A model generated the notes under the pieces. It did not search any database, was not told the origin of the DNA, and was given only the letters and a program-made list of their open reading frames with translations. The position numbers were made by a program, and so were the translations under genes. From Nissolia schottii (taxonomy: Eukaryota > Streptophyta > Magnoliopsida > Fabales > Fabaceae), in the NCBI GenBank assembly GCA_003254905.1, contig QANU01058261.1, positions 49,975 to 113,974 on the forward strand: DNA of 64,000 nucleotides, in the 5' to 3' direction. Positions 46,454-58,272 of this stretch are shown here, in pieces (the first letter of the stretch is position 1; the number at the start of each line of letters is the position of its first letter).

Positions 46454-47686
46454 TAAGGATTTAAAAGCCAATTCCTAGACCAATTTGGGTCATTTTAGCA
46501 AGAACACTTGTTTGAAATAGTTGGAAAAGAATTTAGGGTTCAAAGGATAAGTAATGGAGAATCAACTTTTGGATTAAGATACAAAGGGACACAAAAATAC
46601 AATAAGGTTACAAACAAAGAAACAAATAGACAAGAACGGAAAACTAATCCTAGAAAACGAAAGAACAGAAAGCAAGTAAATGAGAAATTATTTGGTTTCC
46701 TCTTCTACTCGTACATCACTGAGACTTTGTGTGTGTGTGTGTGTGTTAGGATTTATAAGTGTGTATTCCAAGGATTAATGTTGCACTAAGGGCACCTATT
46801 TATAGAATTGAATGTCCTCGTGCATGTCTGCCACTTGTACTTGATTCGGTAAAGGTTCGTAATTCTCTCTATGTTTTGCTTAAGTTTCATCCTCAAAATT
46901 GCCAAGTAACCTTCATTCTGTAAACCGCTATGCAACCCACCTTCTTCAAACCGCCAAGTAACCTTTTTTCTGATTAACTACTTTCATTCTGGCTCCAAAT
47001 AACTTCCACACATTTGAATTTTCAATTTAAAACGTGGCGCTAACAATTATTTTTGACACCAGGTCATTGATCGCCCTTGAAATTATTCTTTTGACATTGC
47101 TTGCTTTGAAAATCTCAAGTTCTTGAATTGGTCGCCCCTTAATTATTGATGATTTAGTCACTTCCTTCATTATCACTGGGTTGGTCGCTTCTTAGGTATT
47201 ATTGGATTGGCCGCTCCGTTATTATTCATTCCATGTAAAGTCGATTTTATTTTTTCAGATCATTGAATAAGTCGATAATTATTCTCTCTTAGTCATCCTT
47301 ATGTCCCAAAGTAAACATCATTGATCCTCTGAAACGTTTGTAATGTCACTAAGTTTTTTTGATCCAGCCTAATGGCTCATGTCAATAACCCTGTCCCCAA
47401 AAATAACCCTCATTAGCCCCCAAAAACTAAGCAAGCCCCTACTTTAACCATGGGCCAACATCCTAACCCAATAGCCAAAATCGTACCTTAATCATGAAAC
47501 TAAATCATTTTGATGGATTAAACTTTAATGGTTTAAAGACAAGATGATGTTTCTATTGAACACATTAAAGGTTTGAGATTTGGGAGACATTGCAATCCAA
47601 ATGCAAAAAATAAAAAATAAAAATCAACAAATAATTAAGTTTAACTGAATATGCAATACAAGAAGTTTTTCTCTCATAATTTTTGT

Positions 47687-48102
47687 ACAGTCGTGTTTTG
47701 TTCTTGTTTGTTGGCTCTAAACGTTCGGCGTGGTGGTTCATTTCACAAGAAGTCATGCGTTTCGTAGGCTACACTCTCTTTGTTCGTCATCAGTCATCAC
47801 GTTTCAACCGTGTATCTCAACAGATCTATGACGTGATATGTTATATTTGGTTTTAGATCTACCTATTTCTTGCTCCGGGTTAACTCCATGGTGGTTGTCT
47901 GCAGAGGAAGCCAACTACGATGACTAGTTCCTCCACCAACGCCCAAATTGGCTTCAACACTTGCCTCTACCTCCACCAAAGCCACCTTTATCTCCCCCTT
48001 CCACTGTCTTGTCATCGTTCCATGGTTATCGGTGTTACCCTCAAATTCCATGATTGTCAAATGGGTTTCAAATTTTGGTGATTGCTTAAATTCTCCCCTC
48101 AC
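47687..48102. other. spacer downstream of duplicate 2
   Basis: No gene recognised. A minus-strand open frame (47863-48102) is compositionally odd but resembles no family. Confidence 0.35.
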
Positions 48103-48466
48103 AGGATAAATATTTCATATTACTTAATTCATCTATTTTTAATAATTTTTATAATTAAATTCATCAAATTTTGTTGTCATTTCATGTTTTATATGATGCT
48201 AATAAACTTACTATTAGTCAAATCATTAAAAGAGTCAATTTATAAGAGATTTAGAAATTTGCGAACCATTTGAGATTAGAATGCACCTTTACAAATATTA
48301 TATTGAAAAGTATTAATTTATCACATTAAATCATATAATTCATTAATACGTCATATTAGATCATGAAATGATAACAAAATTTGATAAATTTAATTGTAAA
48401 ATTATCAAAACTGGATATATTAAGTAGCATGAAGTGTTTATCCTACAATATATTTGAAAAACCACC
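48103..48466. mobile_element. MITE family 3, nearly full copy
   Basis: The left arm ggataaatatttcatattac, with taatttttataattaaattc and atcaaattttgttgtcattt, pairs with the right arm containing aaatgataacaaaatttgat and aaatttaattgtaaaattat. The right end gaaaaaccacc is followed by TTA, as in the copy at 52852-53240. The extreme left terminus is diverged or lost. Confidence 0.6.
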
Positions 48467-49200
48467 TTAAATTTTTGGGGGGGTTTTTTTTTTATTTAAT
48501 CAGGGAACTTTTAGTGAGATTGTGTGATGATTTGGTATGGAGCAAGAAAAACTAGCTGAATGTGCATTTATCCTATGGAGCATGTGAGACACCAATAATA
48601 ATTAACGAGACAATTTGACATCTTGACAAGTGTCTTCATCTTTTGATTAGGTTGAAAAGTAGGCTAATTTTGTAGGTTGCCCATGCAATTCTCCTTACAA
48701 AACCTATAGGAACGGGCAGAAGTCTCGTTATTTTTTGAGAATGCACCACAGAAATACATGGGCAGCATTCAAAACCTATTCTTTTTTTAATACCTATAAG
48801 CTGTCAATTATCTACAAATCAAGCCCAAAGAGATGAATATATTGAACTTGCAACCACAAAGAGATGAATTTTGCATGCAGGTATCTTGGCCATCCTTAAG
48901 CTGCATCGGTTATAATTTGTAACACTCACCGTATGGACTTCTGCAAAACTTAACCATCAAATTTAGAAGCAGCACTTGCACATCAATTAATTTGAATGGT
49001 ACTCCAAATAATTTATTGTTCAAATCAACAAATTCATGTTATTCGCAGTTTGTGTTCAATTTCATCTATAAAAAGTTCAAAACAGGCATGTTGATATCAG
49101 ACTTCTTCATGATTAAGGTATTTCACTTCTTTTCACCCAGAAGATACAAAATTTAAACAAAACAAGGTTGAGCCACGAGATGACAGAAAAGCACACCAAC
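48467..49200. other. spacer and 3' flank of the dioxygenase gene
   Basis: AT-rich with no recognised gene. The last 100-200 bases probably contain the minus-strand dioxygenase 3' UTR. Confidence 0.4.
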
Positions 49201-52148
49201 CTAAGATTCCAGCAGAAGTGCATCAATATTTCTCTTCCCTTCAGGGCCTTTGGTATACCATGATAACACATAGTCTCCATAAACAACGCCACGGTATTTC
49301 GCTGGCGACGACTCATCAATCAGTTCAGAAGCAGGGGAGATCTTGACTGTCCTAGCTGGGTCATGAAATGTTGCCACAGAAAGCCTTGCTCGATCAGGAT
49401 TAGTAACTGCCCTGTGCACACAGCTCTTGTACTTCCCATTTGTTATAATCTGCAACCAACAGAACTTTCTATTAAAAAGTCAAATGATATTTGAAACCAA
49501 ACCAACTTTTTCAACAATCTTAATTACATGAATGAATGATTTATTAAGAAAGCATAAATAAATGACAAATCATCAGAATCCACTGTTAAGCTGCCACATT
49601 GTAGACTACTGAATATCATATAATGCTTCCAATTCAAGGGAAAAATCGTTCTTCCCAACAAAAGGCAGGGTAGTAATGATGCCAATTCTGCTGCATGTTG
49701 CTACCCTATGAATAACATTGATGGACCTCCACCTGTACTGCTTCCAAATTAACCATTGCAGAAGAAACACAAGATCTCCATTTTACCTTGTCCTTGAAGT
49801 GAAGCAGCTTGCGATAAAATTTGGTAAATTATAATGTAGGTGCGCCATAAAAACCAATATTTGCACCCTCAGATTTCAATTACACTTTTACCCCCTTGAA
49901 TGCCTTTGAAGACTCAAAAACACTGGAACTATTATTGACACAATTAGAACTAGTATGCATAAATTCGCACCAACGAGCCCGTTTAGCCACGCTTAAATTT
50001 TTAAAATTTATGGGAAACAATTTGCCTTAGCCAGAATCTCCAAAATCAGGTTTGCTTAAGAGAAACTGAGAAAAACAGTTTCTTTCACTCTCCAAAGCAC
50101 TACCAGAGACCAACGAGGATTTTCTAAAGTGCTTACTTTACTTCTACAGAAATTAAAATATAAAAATCAAACATATCAAACTGATACCCAAAAAGCAAAT
50201 CATCCAAACTCAACCTGTATACAAAACCATGGTTTGCCCAAATGGAAAAGCAACCTTTTCACTTCTGCAGTTCTACAGAAACAGTCAAACCATGATATAA
50301 GACCCCAAAACATGTTCAACAACAAACCAATTATAATCGTTCCAAACATGTTATTTGTAGATGCCACTCAGTTTCCACACCTTAGTTTAGAGTATCCAAA
50401 CCATAATTCCAACACTTTCCACACCTTAGTTTATAGTATCCAAACCATAATTCCAACACGCTACTAGCATGTTTGGATTTCAGTTTGCACATTTAATCAT
50501 GGTTGGAAAATTACGAATTGTGTTTCAATTCATTTCAATATGTTTGGTAAATCACATTGACCTATGTTTCACCATAATTTCTAATCTCACATCATGGTTT
50601 CAGTAGAAGTGAAAAAGGAGTTATCTTTATGTTGGACCAGACCATGCCTTGCAAACTACACACCAAACACACTATGTTCATACCCGATAGTCTGATACCA
50701 ACATAGATTGTCCAAGGTGCTTCATAGAAAAAAACACATCACAGGATACAAAAATCAATTATATAGTCCAAACTGGTTGTCTGAAGAAACAAAAAAAATC
50801 TCATCCAAGCTCAACTTCTATCATATTGTACCATGGTTTCATCCATCCAATGAACTTCTGAAGAAACCATGCTTTAAGCCCCAACTGCGCGTTAATCAAG
50901 ATGAAAAAATGACAGTCTAGATCACAAGGCTCCTACCTGGTGGGTTTTGAGGAGAGTAAATGTACGGAATCTTACCCAGCCGCAAGCAGAGAGAGACTAA
51001 TAATTCCAGTATTTAAACTTGTGACCTTCACGTCACAAGACAAGGTAGCAACCTTTTCCATTAAGGCTCATCCTCTAATCTAACTACATGTTCAAGTTTA
51101 ACAACAATTCAACTATAAATAAAATTTTGCCTAGCATGTTATTTTTAGATGCAATGCAACCCCAAACCTCAGTTTAGACTTTTTAGAGCATCCAAAACCA
51201 TAATCCAAACATGCTATGCAGTTTCGTATTGATTAGTGATTTTCACTAAAGAAGGGTATTTCATTCATTATGCTTTCTTTTTACCTCAGTTTGATCAGCC
51301 AAGAGAACAAGAACAGCATCCTCCAAAGGCTGCACGGTGATCCACGTGTCACCATCACCACCGTCGTTCTTGAGAACCTGAAGGCCACCAACTTGGTCTT
51401 GGATCAAGAGCGTGATGGCGCCCATATCGGAGTGGGATTGCAACCCTAGGGTAAGCTCTGGTTGAGGGCACGGAGGGTAATAGCTCACGGTAATGTTCTG
51501 GTACAACTCACCCACAGCGTCCTCGATGCACGACGGTCCCAACCCTAAGCTCTCTGAAACCAGAGCCATCAGCTTCTGCGCCAGATCCTTCATCGAATCG
51601 CCGTACCGCGCCATCGTTGCCCGGTAACCGGCAGGGAAATCCGGCCACCGGTTAGGGTTGCGGCGAGAGAGCGGGAACGTGTGGTGGTCGAAGTAGTCCC
51701 TCCAATCAAGAACCTGAACGGCGTCGTTTTCGTTTTGGTTGTTGCTATCGGAGGTCAAAAGCATGCGGCTGCCGTAGCCCTCCGTCGCGGCGGCGCCGGC
51801 GGGGCATGCGTAGCGGAGCTTCTCCGGCATGGGGAAGTCGGTGAAGAAGGAGAGGCCGGCGCGGCGGACGGCGTCGAGGAGCGTCGGCGGGACGCCGTGG
51901 TTGGTGACGTGGAAGGCGCCCCATTCGCAGCAGGCACGGGCGATGGATTCGCGGGTGGAGTCTCGTCGGGTCGGGTCGAACCCGAAAAGGTCGATGACGG
52001 GGAGGTTTTGGTCGGGTCGATTGTGGAGAAGGGGTCGGGTTTGAGGGGGTTGGATGTATTCGGGTGGGACCCGGGAGAGACCCAATTGGGATAGGGCTTG
52101 GACCCTGGTGGTGATGGGTTCTTGTTCTTCTTCGCCGGTAACTTTCAT
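49201..52148 (-). CDS. 2-oxoglutarate/Fe(II)-dependent dioxygenase (DOXC class)
   Basis: Two exons on the minus strand, 51285-52148 and 49201-49449, joined in phase 0 across a 1.8-kb GT-AG intron, giving 370 aa, typical for the class. The start MKVTGEEEQEP was chosen because family members begin with a short polar N-terminus. An in-frame ATG 24 codons up (52220) would add an atypical hydrophobic stretch. The N-terminal DIOX_N region contains LPVIDLFGF and CCEWGAFHVTNHGVP. The catalytic jelly-roll shows iron ligands His239 and Asp241 (LQSHSDMGAITLL) and His300 (VHRAVTN), and the 2-oxoglutarate-binding Arg310 and Ser312 (ARLS). YYPPCPQP is also present. These enzymes hydroxylate or desaturate hormones and secondary metabolites in the cytosol. 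It resembles leucoanthocyanidin dioxygenase-, SRG1- and JOX-like proteins; the substrate cannot be inferred. Exon 1 is locally GC-rich. Confidence 0.93.
50926..51075 (+). mobile_element. Au-type SINE in the dioxygenase intron, 5'-truncated
   Basis: It reads ggagagtaaatgtacggaat, then cttacccagccgcaagcaga, gtgaccttcacgtcacaaga and caaccttttccattaaggct. This is the order of the plant Au SINE body (gtaaatgtacgcagccttaccc, gcaagcagagag, gtgacctt..gtcacaag, aaggctc). The leading part is missing or diverged. Confidence 0.6.
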
Positions 52149-52851
52149 ATTGGATGATGATAAGAATATAAGGAGAATGAAATGATGATGATAAAGAAGA
52201 AGAAGAGAGACGAACGACAAATAGATAGATACAGCAAGTTAAACGGCCGCGTCAACGCTATTAACTCTAGTTAGACGGAGAGATTAAAAATAAACTTTAA
52301 AATTTTATAGCGATTAAAAACTTAATTAAGCTTTAAAGTTATATTGATCTCATTCCTTGCTCCGCTCTAATTAATTTAAGCGATTCATAATGATCTTGAT
52401 GCAAATTGAAGTGTCTAAGTTTGACTAGATTTTAGAAAAGCAGATTCTTATGCTAACTATTAGCTAAGCATGGCCATTGTCTATCATTGGATTTTTTATG
52501 TTTTTAATTCTAGTCTGAGTTTTTTATCGATTGCTTTATTGACTAATTGGTCTCGTACTTTGATCTCCCAATTTATGGGGTTATAATCTTTTGTGTTTCT
52601 TTCGAGTGTGTTTACCCGTTGTTAATAATAAAAAAGAATGTCTACATGATTTTTCGATGAAAAGTATATAAAATGAGAATTTTTCTTCTTAATTAAGGAA
52701 AATATAAACAGATCCTATGTTACTTATCAAATATGAATTTTATGTTTAAAAAAACTTGACAATGTGTCAAAATTGAGCACACATGTTGCTCCAGAGAATC
52801 TCAATGCTGAACAAACTAAGTAAAAACAACTTTGATCGTTGAATTAAATTA
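52149..52851. other. dioxygenase upstream region
   Basis: It contains the minus-strand promoter and 5' UTR; the open frame reaching 52220 is probably leader. From about 52260 the sequence is AT-rich spacer with nothing recognised. Confidence 0.45.
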
Positions 52852-53240
52852 GGTGGTTTCTCATATACCATAGGATAAATACCCCCCATGGCATTTAATT
52901 TATCCAATTTTTATAATTTTTATAATTAAATTTGTCAAATTTTATTATCATTTCATGATCTAATATAATATATTGATGGATTATATGATTTAATGTGATA
53001 AATTAATATTTTTTTAATACAATATTTGTAGAGAAATATATCGTAAGCTCAATGGTTCACAAATCTCTAAACCTATTATGAGTTGACTCTTTCGATGATT
53101 TGACAAAAGAAAAGTTTATTACAATAATATAAAACATAAAATAATAACAAAATTCGATAAATTTAATTATAAAAATTATCAAAAATGGATAAGTAAAGTG
53201 GTATGGGGTATTTACCTCGTAAGTATTTGAGAAATCACCA
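52852..53240. mobile_element. MITE family 3, full-length copy with TTA target duplication
   Basis: The termini ggtggtttctcatat and, reverse-complemented, tggtgatttctcaaat are flanked by TTA (52849-52851 and 53241-53243). The arms are long and near-palindromic (ggataaatacc...ccatttttgataattttt type). The 3-bp TTA duplication fits Tourist/PIF-Harbinger MITEs. This is the best-preserved of three copies in the window. Confidence 0.7.
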
Positions 53241-54224
53241 TTAAATTATAGATATGAGTATAAAGAGTTTAATTTTTATCCACTATCATGTTTTTACACG
53301 GTCAACAATCAAATATTGTCACATTAACATAAATTGTTGACTTTATCTCTTATTCTTTTAAAAATCAAATATGTTGATTTACAATGTAAAAATCAGTTAA
53401 TAAAAATTAAATTCTAATAAAAATCATCTAGTGAAAGAACTGAAAATAACAAGACCAAGATTTGAACGTGAAATTGGAATGAAAAGGAATTTAAGTTCGA
53501 AATAATCCAGAAATTGAAACGAATGAGATTGGGTTGGGGAACTTCTCTGTAGATTTATTAGTATAAATTTTTAAATGATGGTTCTCTATTGATAGAAATT
53601 TTTTTGGAAGACATTACTTGAGACCAAGTTGTTTATCACTTGTTAGACAACTTGTTGGTATATTAATGATTTGATCCCAAAGCTTTGTTTAGACAATCTA
53701 AATCTAAAATTATTCCACGTTTTCTAGAAGACTTGTAGTACATGATCCATGCTTTTACAACATAATTAAACAACCTTTGTTTCAAAACAAAACTAAAAAA
53801 TGCTATTTTAGTAATTTTCAAAAATTGGAAGGAGTTCCTTTGAAACTCTTATTAAATAAAAACCACATAATGAAAGCACTATTTATAAGCACAAAACTAA
53901 GATTGAGAAAATCGAGCTAACATCAAACCGATTTAATCGAGATAGGGGTTTAGAGGTTCAATCGACTGAAGTGGGATTCAACTAAGGTCTAATAAAATTA
54001 TATATTTTATTATTTATGTATATATATATATATATATGATTAATCATATGCTATATTATAAATAAAAAAAAACATTTTTATATAGTGTTGTGAGAGTATG
54101 TTTTTCAATAAGTTGCCGAAGGAATTAGTTATTGGACCCACACCGATAAACAACTTAGTCATGAGACTAGAGTAGAATTCTAAGACAGATGTCTCTCCAA
54201 ATATTAAAGAGTTTGAAATTTTAC

Positions 54225-54266
<42 letters not shown>

Positions 54267-54717
54267 CAACATTTATTGCATTGTGAACTTTATGTTTGTC
54301 TATGTCCCTCGTGAGCCGTGAGGTTTTTTCATCCACTAAGTTTGATGACTCACCCCTGATCTCATTTTTTCTTTTCTTCAGATAGTGTTATTGATCCAGG
54401 GTAAGGCTTCACAACCTAGTTCTGCTGTCAGTGGTGAGCTCCATTTTGTAGATGTCTATAGTGCTCTAGAATCGCATAGACAAGAAGACGTCATTTTCAT
54501 GTATTGTTAAGCATATATTCTATTCTAGTTTTGCCTTTTTAAATTTGTAAGGGATTTATGTCTCGAGATGTGGATTATTGATTTATTTATTTACGGAAAG
54601 ATTTTAGTTAAGTTATTTAATTCTTTTATTAAATAACCACATTTTTCATAGAAATTATGATCAGAGGCTTGCATGGAGATATTATCCCTTGTGTGCCGGT
54701 CATGGCTTTTTGGGATA
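53241..54717. other. AT-rich spacer with an (ATT)n microsatellite
   Basis: No gene recognised. An ATT repeat of about 45 bp lies at 54222-54267 and a short TA run at about 54018-54037. Confidence 0.5.
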
Positions 54718-54876
54718 TGACAATGAACCAATTCTCTCATTATGCAAGAGAGAAAATTTATTTAGTTTTGCTAACGGACTCAACAAATAATAATGTAATC
54801 ACCAATTTTATATATAATTTTTTTTGCTACGAAAGGTGTAAGAATGAAATATGGAGTTGTTAGTTGTGTGTCTAAC

Positions 54877-55067
54877 CTCCTAGCAATAAAGGTCTCCATG
54901 TTGCCAACGAAAAAAGGTGAATAGACCCTTACAATCTTGATGGCCCCTTTACAAACTGGGTCCACAATATGCATTTTGAGCTATTGTGAACTCCAAAGCC
55001 TCTTCTTAGGCAGTGCGCGATGAGAGAAGTGCTTACGTTTGTGCTTCTATTGTTTTCTTGATTTCAG
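54877..55067 (-). pseudogene. decayed copy of the exon at 61463-61659
   Basis: On the minus strand the region matches the first exon of the unidentified gene at 61463-61659. The start codon is lost (atgaaatca has become ctgaaatca) and an in-frame stop follows (acaatag). The MHIVDP and METFIA segments remain recognisable, and the donor ggag/gttag is kept. The downstream exons found at 60361-60639 have no partner here. Confidence 0.6.
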
Positions 55068-55383
55068 GCTTTAGAAACATGCCCGTATAAAATCAGGGCA
55101 ACGTTATGCAACTATTGAGTCAATATAATTTGTAAGAGAAATGACACGGTGGCTTAGTAGAGAAATTTCAGGGTGTCTCAAGTATTTTAGGCATGGTTAT
55201 TTGTTATTCTAATCATAGTTAGCCGTGGATAGGAACTAAGAAAAGTTTTATTTCATATTCCAATTTGTTATTTGGAACAATAACAAACATGATAAGCAAG
55301 GGTTTGGACATATTGATCCTGAGTGTGGTTGAAGGGGTGGGGGATGGAGAATTACCGGTGCTCCAAAGCGTCAATGAGAGTAG

Positions 55384-57694
55384 TGTTGATTAAATTTGTA
55401 AAATCAAAATATGATGACAAATATGATATGAACCTTTTAATGTATATGTTAGTGTTTCAGGATTAATATTGTTTTAGATCCAGAATTTGTTTAGAAACTA
55501 ACTTAGCCCAAGCTGGGTGATTGATATAAGTGGACAAAAATAAAGACGCAGCTAAAGTCCATATATTATGGTCCAACAAGGAGTACATGAATGCTCAAAT
55601 TCATAAGGTCAAACTCGTGTTAAAGAAAGGCAAAAATGAAGCAGTCCAATAGATTGGGCCAACAAATTTGAGAGAAGAAGCCATCGAATTTTTCTCATTG
55701 GAGCAAAGAAAAATAAAAGGGGAAGAAACCAAGAAGGGCTAAATTTCAATTATTCACTCAATGAATGAATTCAAGTATCTTGATTTTCTTAAATAAGAAG
55801 TCAAGAGAAACTTGAGGCTCAAACAGAAACTCCAGAATAAGATACTTTTGTCAAAATTGATTGATAAGAAGTCAAAGATTCTGAATACATAGGAAAGCTA
55901 CGATTAAGGGGGAACTCACACTAAGGGGGAACAAATCTCTCAAAAGAGGTATATCTTAAATCTCATCTAACTTTTCCTTAAATGTTTGTCATCAAGGGGG
56001 AGATTGTTGAGTTAGAATTTGAAATTATTATATTTGATGACAAACACTTTGTGAACGTTTTAATGTGTGTATTAAAGTGTTTCAGGAAAAGTTAGGTCCA
56101 TAATATTCCAAGATTATTCTTTAGTACAAAAAGGGAAAATATGGCTGTGGTGCCCAAAATTCATGGTCAAATATTTGAAGCAAACACAGTCCATAAAAGT
56201 GAAGGGGCTCAACGTAGGTCTCAAATTGAGAAAGAAATTGGCAAGTTTCTTGAGTACAAACAAAAGGGAAGGAAGACATAAATACACATAGTCAAAAAGG
56301 AAATTTGTGAAGTTACGTGATGGTGCTGCAAGAATAGGAAAGGAAAACGTGTAGAAATGAGGAAACATATATGGCAATATATGCTGCTGAAAAAATCAAA
56401 GAAAGAGAACAATATGACTTGACAAGACCAAGACTACATTGGAAAAGGAAATGCAAGCTGCCACAAGAAACAATATTTTAATAAAGGAAATATGAGAGAA
56501 AGGAGAAACTTGCTACAGCATTAAAAGAGAGATGTCCATATCTGATGAAAAGAAAAGAAGGCATCAGCGTTATTCAAGGAAATGGAAGAAAGAGAAATGT
56601 ACTTATAAAGATGACAAGCTGAAATTTCTCAAAAGGAAGAAAGAGAAACAAATAAATGATTGACATAGAATTAGCAACAAAATTTTTTTTTGAAAGAGTA
56701 TGAAATTAAGCTATTAAGGACAGCTTTCTTTCAAGAAACTTTCCTAGACTAAAAAGGCTATGATGTAGCCACGAGTAAGGCAAAAAGAATAGCACAAAAA
56801 AAGAAAAAGGGAAAAGCAATATTTGTAGAGAAAAAATCACGTGAAGGCTGAACGTGATACAAGAAGAAAGAAGGAAAAATTCATGGAAGGGAAAACAAGA
56901 AACACTTCCTACAACGGTCAAGAGAGAGAGTGATTGAAGCACATATGTAAAAGCTCTATTAAATGTGCATCAACAAAAATGAGTTGATTGAAGACAAAAA
57001 AAGGAAGAACGAGTTATGGTGAAAATGAATCATGGAAGAATGACAAAAATAAAGGAGATGATCTTGAGCTTCAAATTCAAGGATCAAGTATAAATAAGTT
57101 ATCCTTGATCATTCTGAAAAAAATACAAGATATAAGAGAAAAATGAGAGAAAAAGACCACCATTGAAATACATCCTCAAGAGCTCTACCTACAAACCTCT
57201 CATATTTTGAATATGTTATTTTCAATCCTCTGATTTGGTATTTTATTGTTTGGTAAGAAAATTGGTTATTTGAGAGTTTGTTTTTGGCGAGCAACAGAGA
57301 GCTTGAGAGAAAGATTTTTCAGTTCAAGTCTCTGTATTTGAAATTTCTGTCTTGTGAGTTTTTGAGAAGAACTATTGGTGCTTGTAAGTTATTGTGAAAG
57401 AAAAACAGATTTTGGCGATTGAAAAACTGGACGTAGATTCATGACTAGGAATCGAACCGGTATAAATATTTTGTGTGTTTTTCTTCTTCTCTCCACTATT
57501 TACATTTCCTATCATTTAAAAGAAAATCTGTTTTCATTTACGAAATTTTAGTTTTTCAGAAATTGTGTCTCCTTGAATACAAGGAGATATCTCCTAAACT
57601 TTTAAGAGACAACTTTCAAAGAAATGTTAATTTTTTAAAGCAAAAGACTTTCCTTAGATTCAACCGCCCTTCTCTAAGCTACACAAAACCATCA
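55384..57694 (+). mobile_element. internally deleted LTR retrotransposon with AGTAG target duplication
   Basis: It starts TGTTGATT and ends ACCATCA, flanked by AGTAG on both sides (55379-55383 and 57695-57699). The 5' part keeps only the beginning of an LTR (to about 55480) plus non-coding internal remnants. A polypurine tract (aaggggga, 55994-56001) then precedes a 3' LTR of 1,690 bp (56005-57694). No gag or pol domain remains. Orientation is + from the polypurine tract. Confidence 0.75.
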
Positions 57695-58272
57695 AGTAGA
57701 AACTGACCGGAGATTATCAAGAGGCTCCTAGGTAGAGCTGCACATGGGTCAAGAATGGGGTTAAAAAAAACTTCAACCCAATGAAATCTCTATTGGTTGA
57801 GTTTGTTCAGTTTTTTCAATTTTTTTCACGAAATCCGACTCAGTCATGTACGAGTTGGATCTCATTGGGTGATCAAGTTTTTTATTTATTTTTATTTTAA
57901 ATTTAAACATTTGCTAATAACATAAAGAAAAAAATTTGAAAAAATGAAAAGAAAGGAAGGAATATATATGTTTATGTGAAGAGATAATGATGTAAAGATA
58001 AAGATGAAACAAATAATAAAGAAATTATTATAATGAAAGCTTCTAACATGATACTAAAACAAGTTAGAGAAGTGATGCTAATGAAAAATTGAAACAATTA
58101 CTTGTCATATGCATTTATTTGTTTAGTTTTAAATGAAGTTTAGGTAGATGCTAGAAATTTAAGCTTGGTAGAGCAACTACTGGACTTCACTCATTTGTAC
58201 GATAAAATCCCTCTTAGTAATTATAGGTCTAAAAACAATTTTAGTTAAATATTATCTAACTGATTTTTTTAT

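Larger units (their letters stand above)
43622..47686 (+). repeat. segmental duplication 1, copy 2
   Basis: Second copy of the 4.06-kb segment, colinear with 38632-42691 and in the same orientation, offset by about 5 kb. Relative to copy 1 it has a roughly 120-bp extra stretch at about 44440-44570 and a shorter gene. Its last shared bases are ctcataatttttgt. Confidence 0.85.
54718..58110. repeat. segmental duplication 2, copy A (split by an LTR element)
   Basis: 54718-55383 matches about 61340-61980, and 57700-58110 matches about 61981-62590, in the same order and orientation. The LTR element 55384-57694 sits exactly at the join and is absent from copy B. Similarity by eye is about 80-85%, with several indels, so this duplication is older than the 4-kb pair. 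Confidence 0.75.

Noticed and set aside
47863..48102. 79-aa minus-strand frame
   Set aside because: No domain, no start context, no splice partners; not supported as a gene.
51681..52094. Long + strand open frame (137 aa) opposite the dioxygenase exon
   Set aside because: It is the antisense shadow of a GC-rich, well-identified coding exon and resembles no family.
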